This document shows positions 1 through 9,346 of a stretch of DNA of 64,000 bases, in pieces. Source of the stretch: Leptotrichia sp. HSP-342 (GTDB taxonomy: Bacteria > Fusobacteriota > Fusobacteriia > Fusobacteriales > Leptotrichiaceae); contig NZ_CP165646.1 in NCBI RefSeq assembly GCF_041199995.1, positions 1,798,001 to 1,862,000 of the forward strand. The letters run 5' to 3'. Every line of letters starts with the position of its first letter. The stretch's first letter is position 1. Below the pieces are notes generated by a model. It was not told the origin of the DNA. It worked only from the letters and a program-made list of their open reading frames with translations, and made no database searches. Made by a program: the position numbers and the translations under genes.

Positions 1-151
1 AAAATGAAAGCGTATATGCAAAAAAATCTACTCTCAGATTCCAAAGTGCTTTTAAAGTTGCTGTTTCAGGTTTTTTCAGTTCTAATATAAGAATTGTCAT
101 AATAATTGCAAGTACAGCATCCATAAAAGCTGCCAATCTTTCTTTATTCAT
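1..151 (-). CDS. TMEM175/DUF1211-family membrane protein, 5' part only
   Basis: The first 50 codons read leftward from an ATG at 151 and run off the window edge. A GGAG ribosome site lies just upstream. The visible N-terminus has the RxxxFxD pattern (RLAAFMDAV) followed by a hydrophobic helix and LELKKP, which is the first-helix signature of bacterial TMEM175 (DUF1211) proteins, known as leak-type potassium channels. The usual motif is FSD; here it is FMD. The rest of the protein, including the second repeat, is outside the window. The gene diverges from the LysR regulator to its right. The family call rests on about 50 residues. Confidence 0.65.
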   Translation of the reverse strand, partial: MNKERLAAFMDAVLAIIMTILILELKKPETATLKALWNLRVDFFAYTLSF

Positions 152-329
152 AATTAAACTCCATTCCATGATTTTATAATAATACAATTATATCATAAAT
201 CAGTAAGGAATTTAATTTTTAGTTTTTCATATATAATCTCCTTCATTTTCTTATTTTTATTTCCTTATCTTTATATAGTTATAATACTAAAATTTAAGAT
301 AAAAGTACAATACCGTTTAGAAAATGTGC

Positions 330-335
330 TATAAT
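330..335 (+). promoter_or_regulatory. Extended -10 promoter of the LysR gene
   Basis: TGC-TATAAT, an extended -10 element, lies about 43 bases before the LysR start codon. No good -35 is present at 17 bases, which fits a promoter relying on the extended -10 or on a regulator. A similar stretch recurs at 2281-2340. Confidence 0.5.
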
Positions 336-377
336 TAAAATGCATACTAAAAATAAAAATTATATGAGGTGATTTAT

Positions 378-1229
378 ATGATAGAATTGGAACAACTTAA
401 ACAGCTTATCGCGTTTGCAACATATGGAACATTATCAAAAGCCGCTGAAGAATTGTATATTTCACAGCCTGCCCTTTCCCGTTCGATACAAAAGCTGGAA
501 AAAACTTTAGGGGTTGAACTTTTTGACAGGAAAAAAAATAAGATGGAATTAAATGAAAATGGAAAAACTGTTATCCAGTACGCAGAAAAAATATTGAATC
601 TTGTGGATGAAATGGAAGAAAAAGTTAATAAAAATAATCAGGTTCAAAATAATTTTTCAATTGGTTCATGTGCTCCAGCTCCATTGTGGGATATGATTTC
701 ATTATTTGGAAGATTTTATCCTGAAAAGTATATTCTTCATAAAATAGAAAATAATCTTCAGTTATTTGAAAAACTTAAAAATGGCAGTTATCAGATGATT
801 ATTCTTTCTGAACCTATTGATAATTCTGAATTTTTCTGCATAAAATACAAAACTGAACAATTATTTTTATCAGTTTCTTTGCAGCATCCGCTGGCTAAAA
901 AAAAGGAAATACATTTTTCAGATATTACAGATGACAGAATGCTCTTATTCAATCCAATAGGAATATGGAAGGATGTAGTTTTAGAAAAAATGCCTAATAT
1001 GAACTTTCTTATCCAAAACGACAGGATTATTTATCAGGAATTAGCTGAAATGCAAAATTTACTTCATTTCCGTTCAAATTTCACACTTGAACGTGAAGAC
1101 AATTTCAAAAATAATATTTCAATCCCAATTGCTGACAAGGAAGCAAAAATAACTTTTTACTGTATTTGCAAGAAAAGTATAAAAAATGAAATTGAAAAAA
1201 TTTTTGATAGTTTTTGTAAAAATTCTTAA
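378..1229 (+). CDS. LysR-family transcriptional regulator
   Basis: A 283-residue DNA-binding regulator. The N-terminal winged helix-turn-helix is clear over about residues 1-60: GTLSKAAEELYISQPALSRS, then IQKLEKTLGVELFDR. A LysR-type effector domain follows. The start is the ATG at 378, behind GAGGTGATT; an in-frame GTG at 369 overlaps that ribosome site and is unlikely. It runs toward the aldo/keto reductase and the two share a bidirectional terminator. LysR proteins often control a neighbouring gene, so the reductase or the channel gene are candidate targets, but that is inference. The effector is unknown. Confidence 0.9.
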   Translation: MIELEQLKQLIAFATYGTLSKAAEELYISQPALSRSIQKLEKTLGVELFDRKKNKMELNENGKTVIQYAEKILNLVDEMEEKVNKNNQVQNNFSIGSCAPAPLWDMISLFGRFYPEKYILHKIENNLQLFEKLKNGSYQMIILSEPIDNSEFFCIKYKTEQLFLSVSLQHPLAKKKEIHFSDITDDRMLLFNPIGIWKDVVLEKMPNMNFLIQNDRIIYQELAEMQNLLHFRSNFTLEREDNFKNNISIPIADKEAKITFYCICKKSIKNEIEKIFDSFCKNS

Positions 1230-1262
1230 AAAAATATGAGGGTGCATTTCCCTCATATCTTT
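1228..1262. terminator. Bidirectional terminator between lysR and the aldo/keto reductase gene
   Basis: A perfect 9-bp stem, ATATGAGGG (1234-1242) with CCCTCATAT (1250-1258), has a 7-base loop. The A-run at 1228-1234 becomes a T-tract on the minus strand, so it is strongest for the reductase gene. On the plus strand the following T-run is weaker. Confidence 0.75.
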
Positions 1263-1341
1263 ATATACTCATATTTTCATTAGTTTATCATATAGCCATT
1301 TGAAAATCAAGAAAATTAAATTTTTGATTTCAAAACTCTTA

Positions 1342-2235
<894 letters not shown>

Positions 2236-2374
2236 CTACCAATCTTCTTGAACATATTTTACAAAAAAATTTTCCTAAAGTACAATATCAATTTTGCAAA
2301 TTCACTATAACTAAAACACATACTAAAAAATAAACTATAAAAAAATTAGTATTTAAACGTCATCCCTTCACAAT

Positions 2375-2875
2375 CTAAATTTCTTCCATCGTCAAATCCA
2401 CAATAGTCCCCTTCACTACTTCAACTAGTTTTTCTGTTTCCACTTCCATCTGTAATCCTCGCCTACCAGCTGAAACCATTATTTTATCAAATTTTTCAAC
2501 TTTCTTGTCAAAAAAAGTCCTAAACAGTTTTTTCATTCCTACAGGAGAACACCCTCCACGAATATATCCTGTTTCTTTTTCCAGTTCCGAAAGTGGCAAC
2601 AAATCAATATTTTTCTCTTCGCAGGCCTTTGCCACCTTTTTCAAATCCAAATGTGCTTCTCCATGAATTACACACACATACAAATTTTTACTTTTCCCTT
2701 TCAAAACAATTGTCTTAAAAACTCTATCCGCTAGTTCAGGTAACTTTTCAGCAACACCAAGCCCTCCACTTTTATCCTCACTCCACTCATAAGTGTGAAT
2801 AATATATGGTATTTTTTGTTTATCAAGCTGTCTTAATGCATTCGTTTTTGCAATTTTTTCTTTCTTATGTTTCAT
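2375..2875 (-). CDS. ybaK: Cys-tRNA(Pro)/Cys-tRNA(Cys) deacylase, YbaK/EbsC family
   Basis: A 166-residue trans-editing enzyme that hydrolyses mischarged Cys-tRNA(Pro) in the cytoplasm. Family landmarks are the lysine in RVFKTIVL (the catalytic lysine of YbaK), the VIHGEAHLDLKK segment, and the GGCSPVGMKK loop. Length matches E. coli YbaK (about 159). It stands alone, between the reductase gene and the divergent acyl-CoA dehydrogenase gene. The ribosome site is weak (GGGGTAATG region). Specificity within the YbaK/ProX/PrdX superfamily is judged from the GCSP motif. Confidence 0.88.
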   Translation of the reverse strand: MKHKKEKIAKTNALRQLDKQKIPYIIHTYEWSEDKSGGLGVAEKLPELADRVFKTIVLKGKSKNLYVCVIHGEAHLDLKKVAKACEEKNIDLLPLSELEKETGYIRGGCSPVGMKKLFRTFFDKKVEKFDKIMVSAGRRGLQMEVETEKLVEVVKGTIVDLTMEEI

Positions 2876-3013
2876 ATTTCATTACCCCTATACTCGATTT
2901 TTTGTTATTTTCAGTATATCAAATTGACTTTTTTCAGTCAATAAAAAAAAATCTTTTTATACTTTAATTCATAATGTATTAAAGCAAATTATTAAAATAA
3001 CTTTATTAATAAA

Positions 3014-3042
3014 TTGTCATTTTTTTTCATTTATGTTATAAT
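3014..3042 (+). promoter_or_regulatory. Sigma-70-type promoter for the acyl-CoA dehydrogenase gene
   Basis: TTGTCA (3014-3019), a 17-base spacer and TATAAT (3037-3042), preceded by TGT, which makes an extended -10. It lies about 75 bases before the start codon at 3117. Confidence 0.75.
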
Positions 3043-3116
3043 AACAACTGTTATACAAACAAATTATTTTAAAATCAAAATATTTTGATTTAAATTACTT
3101 ACTTGGGAGGAGAAAA

Positions 3117-4559
3117 ATGAATAAATTTATAAATGAAAATTTACTAAAAATGAATACAGAAGAATTTCTGTCTAATATAAAGAAGGCTTTCAATGATGTT
3201 TTTTCGAATGGAAATATTGAGAAAATAAATTTAATGAACTATTTGTCAGAGAAGAAATGGTTAAGTATAAAAAAATGTGGACTTTTACTGCCCTTTTTAC
3301 CAGAAAAATTTGGAGGAAGAAAAAATAGTCAGCTCGAAATTCAGGAAGTGCTTAGAATTGCTGGGAACTATGGCGTACCAGTTACACTTAGAACAGGAAT
3401 TGAAGGAGCATTAGTATTGCAGCCACTTCTTGAATATGGGAATAAGGAGCAAATTGAAAAAGGTCTGGAAATGATATTTAACGGAGAAGGGGGAGGACTG
3501 GCTATAACAGAGCCTGAAACTTCTGGATCTGCTATAGCAAAAGAAATGCAGTCTTACTATGAATATGTTGATGAAAATACAATTCATGTTAAAGCTGATA
3601 AATATTGGCAAGGAAATTCTCAAAGTGATTTTTTATTAATTGCAGCAAAGGAAAAGAAAGACGGTAAATTATCAAAAGTAATTAGCTTAATTTTAGTTCC
3701 AAGAGAATATATAACTTATGATGTGCTAAATTCGGAAGGTCTAAAAGCAGTAAGATATGCTGTAAATCATGTTGATGCAAAAATTTCTGCAAAATATATA
3801 ATAAAACTTTCAGAAAGCAAGGCAAATTGTCTTAGAGAATTTCAAAATATCTTTATAAGAAGTAGATTGCAGCTAGTTGGAATGACACATGGAATTATGG
3901 AATATATCGTAAAAAATATAAATAAATTTGCTAAAAAAGAAATACCATTTGTTCAAAATGAATTAAATGAAATCGAAAATACTTATGATGTATCAAAAAT
4001 TATGTATAGCTATACTTGTAACAATGTCTCTCCAGATAAGTCTGTTTCAGATAAATTAATGGAAGCAAATATTATAAAGAGCCTTGCTACTGAATATACT
4101 TACAAAGCAGCAAAAATTGCACAGAAACTTCTAGGGGCAAAAGGATTTGAAGCTGGGCATCCGATGAGCAATGTGGCAATTGACTTTAGGCCGTTTACTA
4201 TCTTTGAAGGTCCGAATGATATGCTTTATGCAGAAATTTATGATCAGTTTTCAAAAGCTACGGCTGTGGAGAAGAAGGAAGGAATACGAATTAATAAAAA
4301 TTCTACAATTTATGAAAGATTTATTTCGGATAGACGATTTAAAAATATATCTGTAAATAATATTGTTAATAAGGTAGACGATTTAATCAGTTTTCTAAAA
4401 CATCAGACATTAAATGAGATGGATCATATAAAAAAAGTTTTTGTTGGTAAAATACTGGCAAGATTGTTTCTTTTAATTCAAACAGAATCAGATAATTTAA
4501 TAAAATTTTTGATAAGAGATATTAGAAAAGATATTTTAGATTTTGAATATAACAGTTAA
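3117..4559 (+). CDS. Acyl-CoA dehydrogenase family flavoprotein
   Basis: A 480-residue protein with an acyl-CoA dehydrogenase fold. The middle-domain motif AITEPETSGS (129-138) contacts flavin and substrate. FEGPNDML (363-370) contains E364 at the position of the catalytic base of medium-chain dehydrogenases. It is longer than classical enzymes (about 380) by a C-terminal extension of roughly 100 residues. GGGAGGAG precedes the ATG. No electron-transfer flavoprotein, thiolase or enoyl hydratase lies nearby, so its electron acceptor and substrate are unknown. It could act on a fatty acyl, amino-acid-derived or non-CoA substrate. Confidence 0.82.
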   Translation: MNKFINENLLKMNTEEFLSNIKKAFNDVFSNGNIEKINLMNYLSEKKWLSIKKCGLLLPFLPEKFGGRKNSQLEIQEVLRIAGNYGVPVTLRTGIEGALVLQPLLEYGNKEQIEKGLEMIFNGEGGGLAITEPETSGSAIAKEMQSYYEYVDENTIHVKADKYWQGNSQSDFLLIAAKEKKDGKLSKVISLILVPREYITYDVLNSEGLKAVRYAVNHVDAKISAKYIIKLSESKANCLREFQNIFIRSRLQLVGMTHGIMEYIVKNINKFAKKEIPFVQNELNEIENTYDVSKIMYSYTCNNVSPDKSVSDKLMEANIIKSLATEYTYKAAKIAQKLLGAKGFEAGHPMSNVAIDFRPFTIFEGPNDMLYAEIYDQFSKATAVEKKEGIRINKNSTIYERFISDRRFKNISVNNIVNKVDDLISFLKHQTLNEMDHIKKVFVGKILARLFLLIQTESDNLIKFLIRDIRKDILDFEYNS

Positions 4560-4565
4560 ATTAAT

Positions 4566-4612
4566 AAAAAAAGAAGGATAACTAATAAAAGCTATTCTTC
4601 TTTTGTTTTTTT
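4566..4612. terminator. Bidirectional terminator between the acyl-CoA dehydrogenase gene and gltS
   Basis: The stem AAAGAAGGATA (4570-4580) pairs with TATTCTTCTTT (4593-4603) with one G-T pair, flanked by A and T runs. It serves the two convergent genes. Confidence 0.75.
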
Positions 4613-4622
4613 ATTCAAATAT

Positions 4623-5864
4623 CTATTTGAAAAACTGTGTAAATATTGTAATAATACTGATATTTGCAAAGTCAATGAAAAGCGAACCAACAATTGGAAT
4701 TACGAAAAATGCCATTTTTGAGTAGATATATTTTTCAGTAACAGCTTTCATATTTGAAATTCCATTTGGGGTTGCTCCTAGTCCAAATCCACAATGACCT
4801 GAAACCATAACAGCCGCATCGTAATCAGATCCCATCGCTTTAAATGTTATCCAGTTCAGATAGAAATAAATCAATATAACTTGTGCAACAAGTAAAATGA
4901 ATACTGGAAGTGCCAAGTCAATAAGTTCCCATAATCGTAGTGTCATTAGTGCCATTGCTAGAAATAGGCTAAGTGCCACATCTTCAAGAATACTTATTTC
5001 TTTTGTCGGGGCATTCATTGCTTTTACATTGTCAGACAAATTTCTAATAATTGCAGCAACAATCATAGGTCCTATATAAATAGGAAAATGTGCTTCAAAG
5101 TTTGTAAAACTCATAAGATAGTCAATAAACATTGATAAATATGAACCAATTCCCATTGCAATCAGAATATAGAAAAATGCCATAGAAAAACGCTCTCCAT
5201 CAAGAAAGGGCTTCTGTCTTTTTAATACTTCTTCATCAATATCTTCGTCTCCATGTTGTATCCCATCTTTTACAAAATGTTCTGGTAATAATTTATGTTT
5301 TTTTATAAGTCTGCTGGCAATAGGGCCTCCCATCGCAGATCCCACAATAAGTCCAAAAGTTGCTGAAGCTATCGCAATTGCATTTGCTCCTTTATATATA
5401 GGTCCAAGAGCTTCAATTGTTGGCGCTACGGCTGCAGATGTTCCATGTCCTCCAGTCATTGGAGTAGATCCTGTCATTAATGCCAATAATGGCGGAAGTC
5501 CTACAAATCTTGATAGTCCAACTGCAACAACATTCTGTAAAATACATAATCCAGCTGCAACAAAAAGAAAAATAGCAACTTTTTTCCCACCTTTTTTCAA
5601 CACTTTAAGGCTAGCATTAAATCCTACACTTGTAAAAAACATTACCATAAAAAATTTCTGTAATGTATCATCAAATTTAATTTGAGCTACATTTGTCTGT
5701 CTTAAAATAAAAACAATTATTGAAAATAGAAACCCACCAATAACAGGTGCTGGAATACAATATTTCTCAAAAAAATTAATTTTTTTTCTAAGTCTTATTC
5801 CAATTAAAAGTAAAACAACTGCTAATCCAATTGTCTGAATCATATCCATATTAATTTTCGTCAC
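4623..5864 (-). CDS. gltS: Sodium/glutamate symporter GltS
   Basis: A 413-residue inner-membrane carrier of the ESS family that imports glutamate with Na+. About ten hydrophobic helices are visible, with the two inverted signature loops: MTGGHGTSAAVAPT in the first half and SGHCGFGLGATPNG in the second. Length agrees with E. coli GltS (401). The start is GTG, with GAGGTGA about eight bases upstream. It is monocistronic with its own promoter and diverges from the sucrose hydrolase gene. Na+-driven import fits the sodium-type ATP synthase encoded at 20-26 kb. Confidence 0.95.
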   Translation of the reverse strand: MTKINMDMIQTIGLAVVLLLIGIRLRKKINFFEKYCIPAPVIGGFLFSIIVFILRQTNVAQIKFDDTLQKFFMVMFFTSVGFNASLKVLKKGGKKVAIFLFVAAGLCILQNVVAVGLSRFVGLPPLLALMTGSTPMTGGHGTSAAVAPTIEALGPIYKGANAIAIASATFGLIVGSAMGGPIASRLIKKHKLLPEHFVKDGIQHGDEDIDEEVLKRQKPFLDGERFSMAFFYILIAMGIGSYLSMFIDYLMSFTNFEAHFPIYIGPMIVAAIIRNLSDNVKAMNAPTKEISILEDVALSLFLAMALMTLRLWELIDLALPVFILLVAQVILIYFYLNWITFKAMGSDYDAAVMVSGHCGFGLGATPNGISNMKAVTEKYIYSKMAFFVIPIVGSLFIDFANISIITIFTQFFK

Positions 5865-5904
5865 AACTAATCACCTCACCATAAAATTTATAATTTATTG
5901 CTCA

Positions 5905-5933
5905 ATTATACTATAAATCCTAATAAAGTGCAA
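5905..5933 (-). promoter_or_regulatory. Sigma-70-type promoter for gltS
   Basis: On the minus strand TTGCAC (5933-5928), a 17-base spacer and TATAAT (5910-5905) lie about 45 bases before the gltS start. Confidence 0.75.
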
Positions 5934-5965
5934 ATTTAAAAAGAAACTGTTTTTTTTTACTTAAT

Positions 5966-5994
5966 TTGGAAAAAGCGATAAAATATGGTAAAAT
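5966..5994 (+). promoter_or_regulatory. Promoter for the sucrose hydrolase gene
   Basis: TTGGAA (5966-5971), a 17-base spacer and TAAAAT (5989-5994), with TGG before the -10 as an extended element. The start codon is at 6075. No clear LacI-type operator palindrome is visible. Confidence 0.6.
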
Positions 5995-6074
5995 GTAATG
6001 AAAAACAAAAATAACAAAATATAAATAACAAAATATTTAATTTAAATTTAATAATTCGAAAGGTGGATTAAAAT

Positions 6075-7535
6075 ATGGATTTTACAAAAGTCAAAGAAAA
6101 TGAAGAAAGAGCAATTTTAGAAAAAAAAGAAATTGTTGAAAAGGATTTTTGGCGACAAAAATATCATATTCAAGGAATTGTGGGGTTAATTAACGATCCA
6201 AATGGTTTTTCTCAGTTTAAAGGAAAATATCATATGTTTTATCAATGGAATCCATTAGGAACCGATCATAAAAATAAGACATGGGCTCATAGTGTAAGTA
6301 ATGACTTGCTACATTGGAAAAGGCTAAAAACAGCTTTGAGACCTGATACCAGGTATTCTAAGGATGGCGTTTATTCTGGGAGTGCGATTGTAGATGATGA
6401 AAAACTTTATTTATTTTATACAGGAAATGTGAAAGATTCTGATGGAAATAGAGAATCTTACCAATGCTTAGCAGTTTCAAGCGACGGAGAAAATTTCGAG
6501 AGATGGGAGCCAAGCATTGTAAATCAGCCTGACGGATACACTCGACATATAAGAGATCCAAAAATTTGGAAAAAAGATGGGAAATTTTATGCGGTAATTG
6601 GTATTCAAAGTGAAGATTTGGAAGGAAAAGCAGTTTTATACAGTTCAGAAAATATAAAAGACTGGAAATTTGAAGGGGAAATTGCAGGAGCAAATCACGG
6701 AAAAATTAAAGACTTTGGATTTATGTGGGAATGTCCTGATTACTTTCAGTTAAAAGATGAAAAGACAGGAGAAATAAAGGATTTATTGGTTTTTTCACCG
6801 CAAGGATTAGAGCCAGAAGGAGATTTATACAACAATAAATATCAGACAGGATATTTATTTGGAAAATTAGATTATAAAAACCCTGAATTTGAAATCTCAT
6901 CAAACTTTGTGGAAATTGACAGAGGAAATGACTTTTATGCACCACAGTCAATGGAAGATGATAAAGGAAGAAGGCTTATTGTAGGCTGGATGGGAATTCC
7001 AGAAGAAGAAGATTTTCCAACTGTAAAAAAAGAATGGCTTCACTGCCTAACTTTACCAAGAGAACTTAAAGTAATAGATGGAAAACTTTATCAAGTGCCT
7101 ATAAATGAAATGGAAAGTATCCGTGGAGAAAAAATTGAGTTTAGTGGAAAAGTTACTGGAGAAGTGAAAGTTGGAACAGGAGTAACTTATGAATTAAAAG
7201 CTAAATTTACTGATTTTAATTCTGATTTTGGATTAAAATTACGAACTGGTAAAAGTAGTGAAACAGTTTTAAAATTTGACTATAATGATAAAAAATTCGT
7301 ATTGGATAGAACAAAGGGAGAACAACCTGATAAAAGATTAAGAAAAGTTTATCTTGGAGATATTTCGGAATTAGAACTTACTGTGTTTGTAGATAGCTCT
7401 TCTATAGAAGTATTTATTAACGGTGGACAGGAAGTATTTTCTTCACGAATATTCCCTGAGAAAGATGCGAACGGAATAATCGTTTTTGCTGATAAAGATG
7501 TAAATGTGGAAATACAAAAATGGGAATGGAAATAA
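6075..7535 (+). CDS. scrB: GH32 sucrose-6-phosphate hydrolase / beta-fructofuranosidase
   Basis: A 486-residue cytoplasmic invertase with no signal peptide, expected to split sucrose 6-phosphate into glucose 6-phosphate and fructose. The three GH32 acidic residues are visible: nucleophile D41 in INDPNG, transition-state stabiliser D161 in IRDPK, and acid/base E219 in WECPD. A five-bladed propeller is followed by a C-terminal beta-sandwich (about 360-486). AAAGGTGG lies upstream. No sucrose PTS gene is adjacent, so phosphorylated versus free sucrose as substrate is not settled here. A ROK fructokinase, the usual partner, is encoded at 39958-40845. Confidence 0.92.
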   Translation: MDFTKVKENEERAILEKKEIVEKDFWRQKYHIQGIVGLINDPNGFSQFKGKYHMFYQWNPLGTDHKNKTWAHSVSNDLLHWKRLKTALRPDTRYSKDGVYSGSAIVDDEKLYLFYTGNVKDSDGNRESYQCLAVSSDGENFERWEPSIVNQPDGYTRHIRDPKIWKKDGKFYAVIGIQSEDLEGKAVLYSSENIKDWKFEGEIAGANHGKIKDFGFMWECPDYFQLKDEKTGEIKDLLVFSPQGLEPEGDLYNNKYQTGYLFGKLDYKNPEFEISSNFVEIDRGNDFYAPQSMEDDKGRRLIVGWMGIPEEEDFPTVKKEWLHCLTLPRELKVIDGKLYQVPINEMESIRGEKIEFSGKVTGEVKVGTGVTYELKAKFTDFNSDFGLKLRTGKSSETVLKFDYNDKKFVLDRTKGEQPDKRLRKVYLGDISELELTVFVDSSSIEVFINGGQEVFSSRIFPEKDANGIIVFADKDVNVEIQKWEWK

Positions 7536-7540
7536 AGTTA

Positions 7541-7600
7541 TGGCGAAAGAAACACATAAATGTGTTTAGTCGTTTTTATTCCAAAAAAAATCACGACATT
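7541..7600 (+). repeat. 60-bp repeat block, first copy
   Basis: It differs from 16836-16894 by one substitution and one deleted base. It contains the perfect hairpin AAACACAT/ATGTGTTT with loop AA, and a second arm pair GTCGT/ACGAC. It begins six bases after the sucrose hydrolase stop. It lies just ahead of the larger repeat at 7638-7813. Confidence 0.8.
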
Positions 7601-7637
7601 TTAATTTTAGTGCAACAGATTGTTAAATAAATATCAA

Positions 7638-7813
7638 GCAAAATTTCGTTAAAGAAAAAATAACTGTTTGAGATTTTGGAATATATTTTAAATTACGTTC
7701 AGTTATTAATGTTAAAATAATCTTTTTTCAAAATCGAGTTTTATCTTTTCTTTATAAGAAAGTTTTGCGTAAAGCGGGTGTGCAGAGGTATGGCGTCTGA
7801 TATCTCTGCGTAA
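7638..7813 (+). repeat. Dispersed structured repeat, copy A
   Basis: 176 bp, the same length as copy C (63039-63214, opposite strand) and roughly 80-85% identical by eye. It has imperfect terminal arms: the left begins GCAAAATTTCGTTAAAG, and the right ends at 7768 with AAAGTTTTGC. The arms are inverted repeats of each other over about 27 bases. The tail GTAAAGCGGG leads to the hairpin GCAGAGGTAT (7782-7791) / ATATCTCTGC (7800-7809) with loop GGCGTCTG. No open frame spans it. It fills most of the gap between the sucrose hydrolase gene and rsmB. Confidence 0.85.
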
Positions 7814-7908
7814 AAAAACTAATATAAATATAAAATAAATTTAGATTGTTTAAAAATATTTATAAAAAATATTGTTATAAATTGTTTAATAAATTAGAAG
7901 GGAAGAAA

Positions 7909-9216
7909 TTGGTAGAGAAAAATAGAAATAATATAAAATTAGACATAGTAAATTTACTGGATGAAATTCAGAATGGAAAATACAGTAATATCCAGTTAAA
8001 TTACTATTTTTCTAAAAATAATTATACAAAAAAAGAAAAAATGTTTATTACAAATGTAATAAATATTGTGATAAAAAATTTGATTTATATTGATTATCTG
8101 ATAGGGAAAAGTGTTAGAAATGTGAAAAAACGCAAAATAAAGCAGCTTTTGAGAATTTCGGTTGCTCAATTGTTTTTCATGGAATCGGATAATGCGGGAG
8201 TTATTTTTGAGGCTGGGGAAATTGCAAAAATTTTGAATGCACATCAAGCTGGATTTGTGAATGCAACTTTGCAGACGATTTTGAAAAATAAAGAAAAATT
8301 TGACGAGGAAATTCCAAAAGATAACAGGGAAAGTATTGTTTTGTCATATCCGCAATGGTTTGTGAATAAGATGAGAATTGATTATCCTGATGATTATTTG
8401 GAAATGCTTAAATCTTATAAAAAAAGAAGTTATTTGTCAATTAGATTTGATAAAAATAAAATTACGAGAGAAAAATTTGAGGAATTGCTGAAAAATATTA
8501 AGACAGATGTCTTATTTTCTGTTGGAGAAGTTTATTATTTATCAAATGCAAATATTTTTGATACAGAAATTTATAAAAATGGAGATGCTGTGATTCAGGA
8601 TGCTTCGTCTTATCTAGCCGTGAGAAATTTAGGCGTGAAAGATGGGGAAACTGTACTTGATGCTTGCTCTGCTCCTGGTGGAAAATCCCTTGCGATTTTA
8701 CAGCTGTTTAATCCTAAAAAGCTGATTTCTACTGATATTCATGAGCATAAAGTAAAATTATTGAATGAACTTAAAAATAAATATGGTTACAGCAATTTTG
8801 AAGTAAAATTAAATGACGCTACACAAATTGAGAATTTAGATACAATGTTTGATAAGGTACTTTTAGATATGCCCTGCAGTGGGCTTGGAGTTCTTCGGAA
8901 AAAGCCTGAAAAAATATATGATTTAACGGCAAATGATATAAAAAGTTTGAAGAAACTTCAGAAAAAAATATTTGAAAGTGCGTATAAATCTTTGAAAAAT
9001 GGCGGAGAAATAGTTTACAGCACTTGTACATTTTCTAAAAATGAGAATACTAATAATATTCAGTATTTTCTCGAAAAATATGAGGATTTGGAAATTATGG
9101 AAGTAGAGATTCCTGAAAATATTGACAATATAAGAGATGAATTTGGGGGAATTTATATTTCATATAAAAATGAATATTTGGATGGGTTTTATATTGCAAA
9201 ATTAAGAAAAAAATAA
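7909..9216 (+). CDS. rsmB: 16S rRNA m5C967 methyltransferase RsmB
   Basis: An RNA cytosine-C5 methyltransferase of the Sun/RsmB type. The N-terminal NusB-like domain starts near KLDIVNLLDEIQNGKYSN. The methyltransferase core shows the SAM loop LDACSAPGGKS, the DMPCSGLG motif with one conserved Cys, and YSTCTF with the catalytic Cys. The frame is open back to a TTG at 7846, which has no ribosome site. I prefer the TTG at 7909, behind GAAGGGAAG, because it also places the NusB-like domain at the N-terminus. The upstream start would add 21 residues. The CCA-adding gene follows on the same strand after about 130 bp. Confidence 0.88.
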   Translation: MVEKNRNNIKLDIVNLLDEIQNGKYSNIQLNYYFSKNNYTKKEKMFITNVINIVIKNLIYIDYLIGKSVRNVKKRKIKQLLRISVAQLFFMESDNAGVIFEAGEIAKILNAHQAGFVNATLQTILKNKEKFDEEIPKDNRESIVLSYPQWFVNKMRIDYPDDYLEMLKSYKKRSYLSIRFDKNKITREKFEELLKNIKTDVLFSVGEVYYLSNANIFDTEIYKNGDAVIQDASSYLAVRNLGVKDGETVLDACSAPGGKSLAILQLFNPKKLISTDIHEHKVKLLNELKNKYGYSNFEVKLNDATQIENLDTMFDKVLLDMPCSGLGVLRKKPEKIYDLTANDIKSLKKLQKKIFESAYKSLKNGGEIVYSTCTFSKNENTNNIQYFLEKYEDLEIMEVEIPENIDNIRDEFGGIYISYKNEYLDGFYIAKLRKK

Positions 9217-9346
9217 AAAATTTTTGAGTATAGTAAACTAAAAATGAAATTAAATTTTTTAGAGCTAGTTTATAAAATAGAAATAAATTTGGAAACGAAA
9301 TATTCTATAAAAGTACCGAAAAAATAATTGAAAGGACATATTTGGA

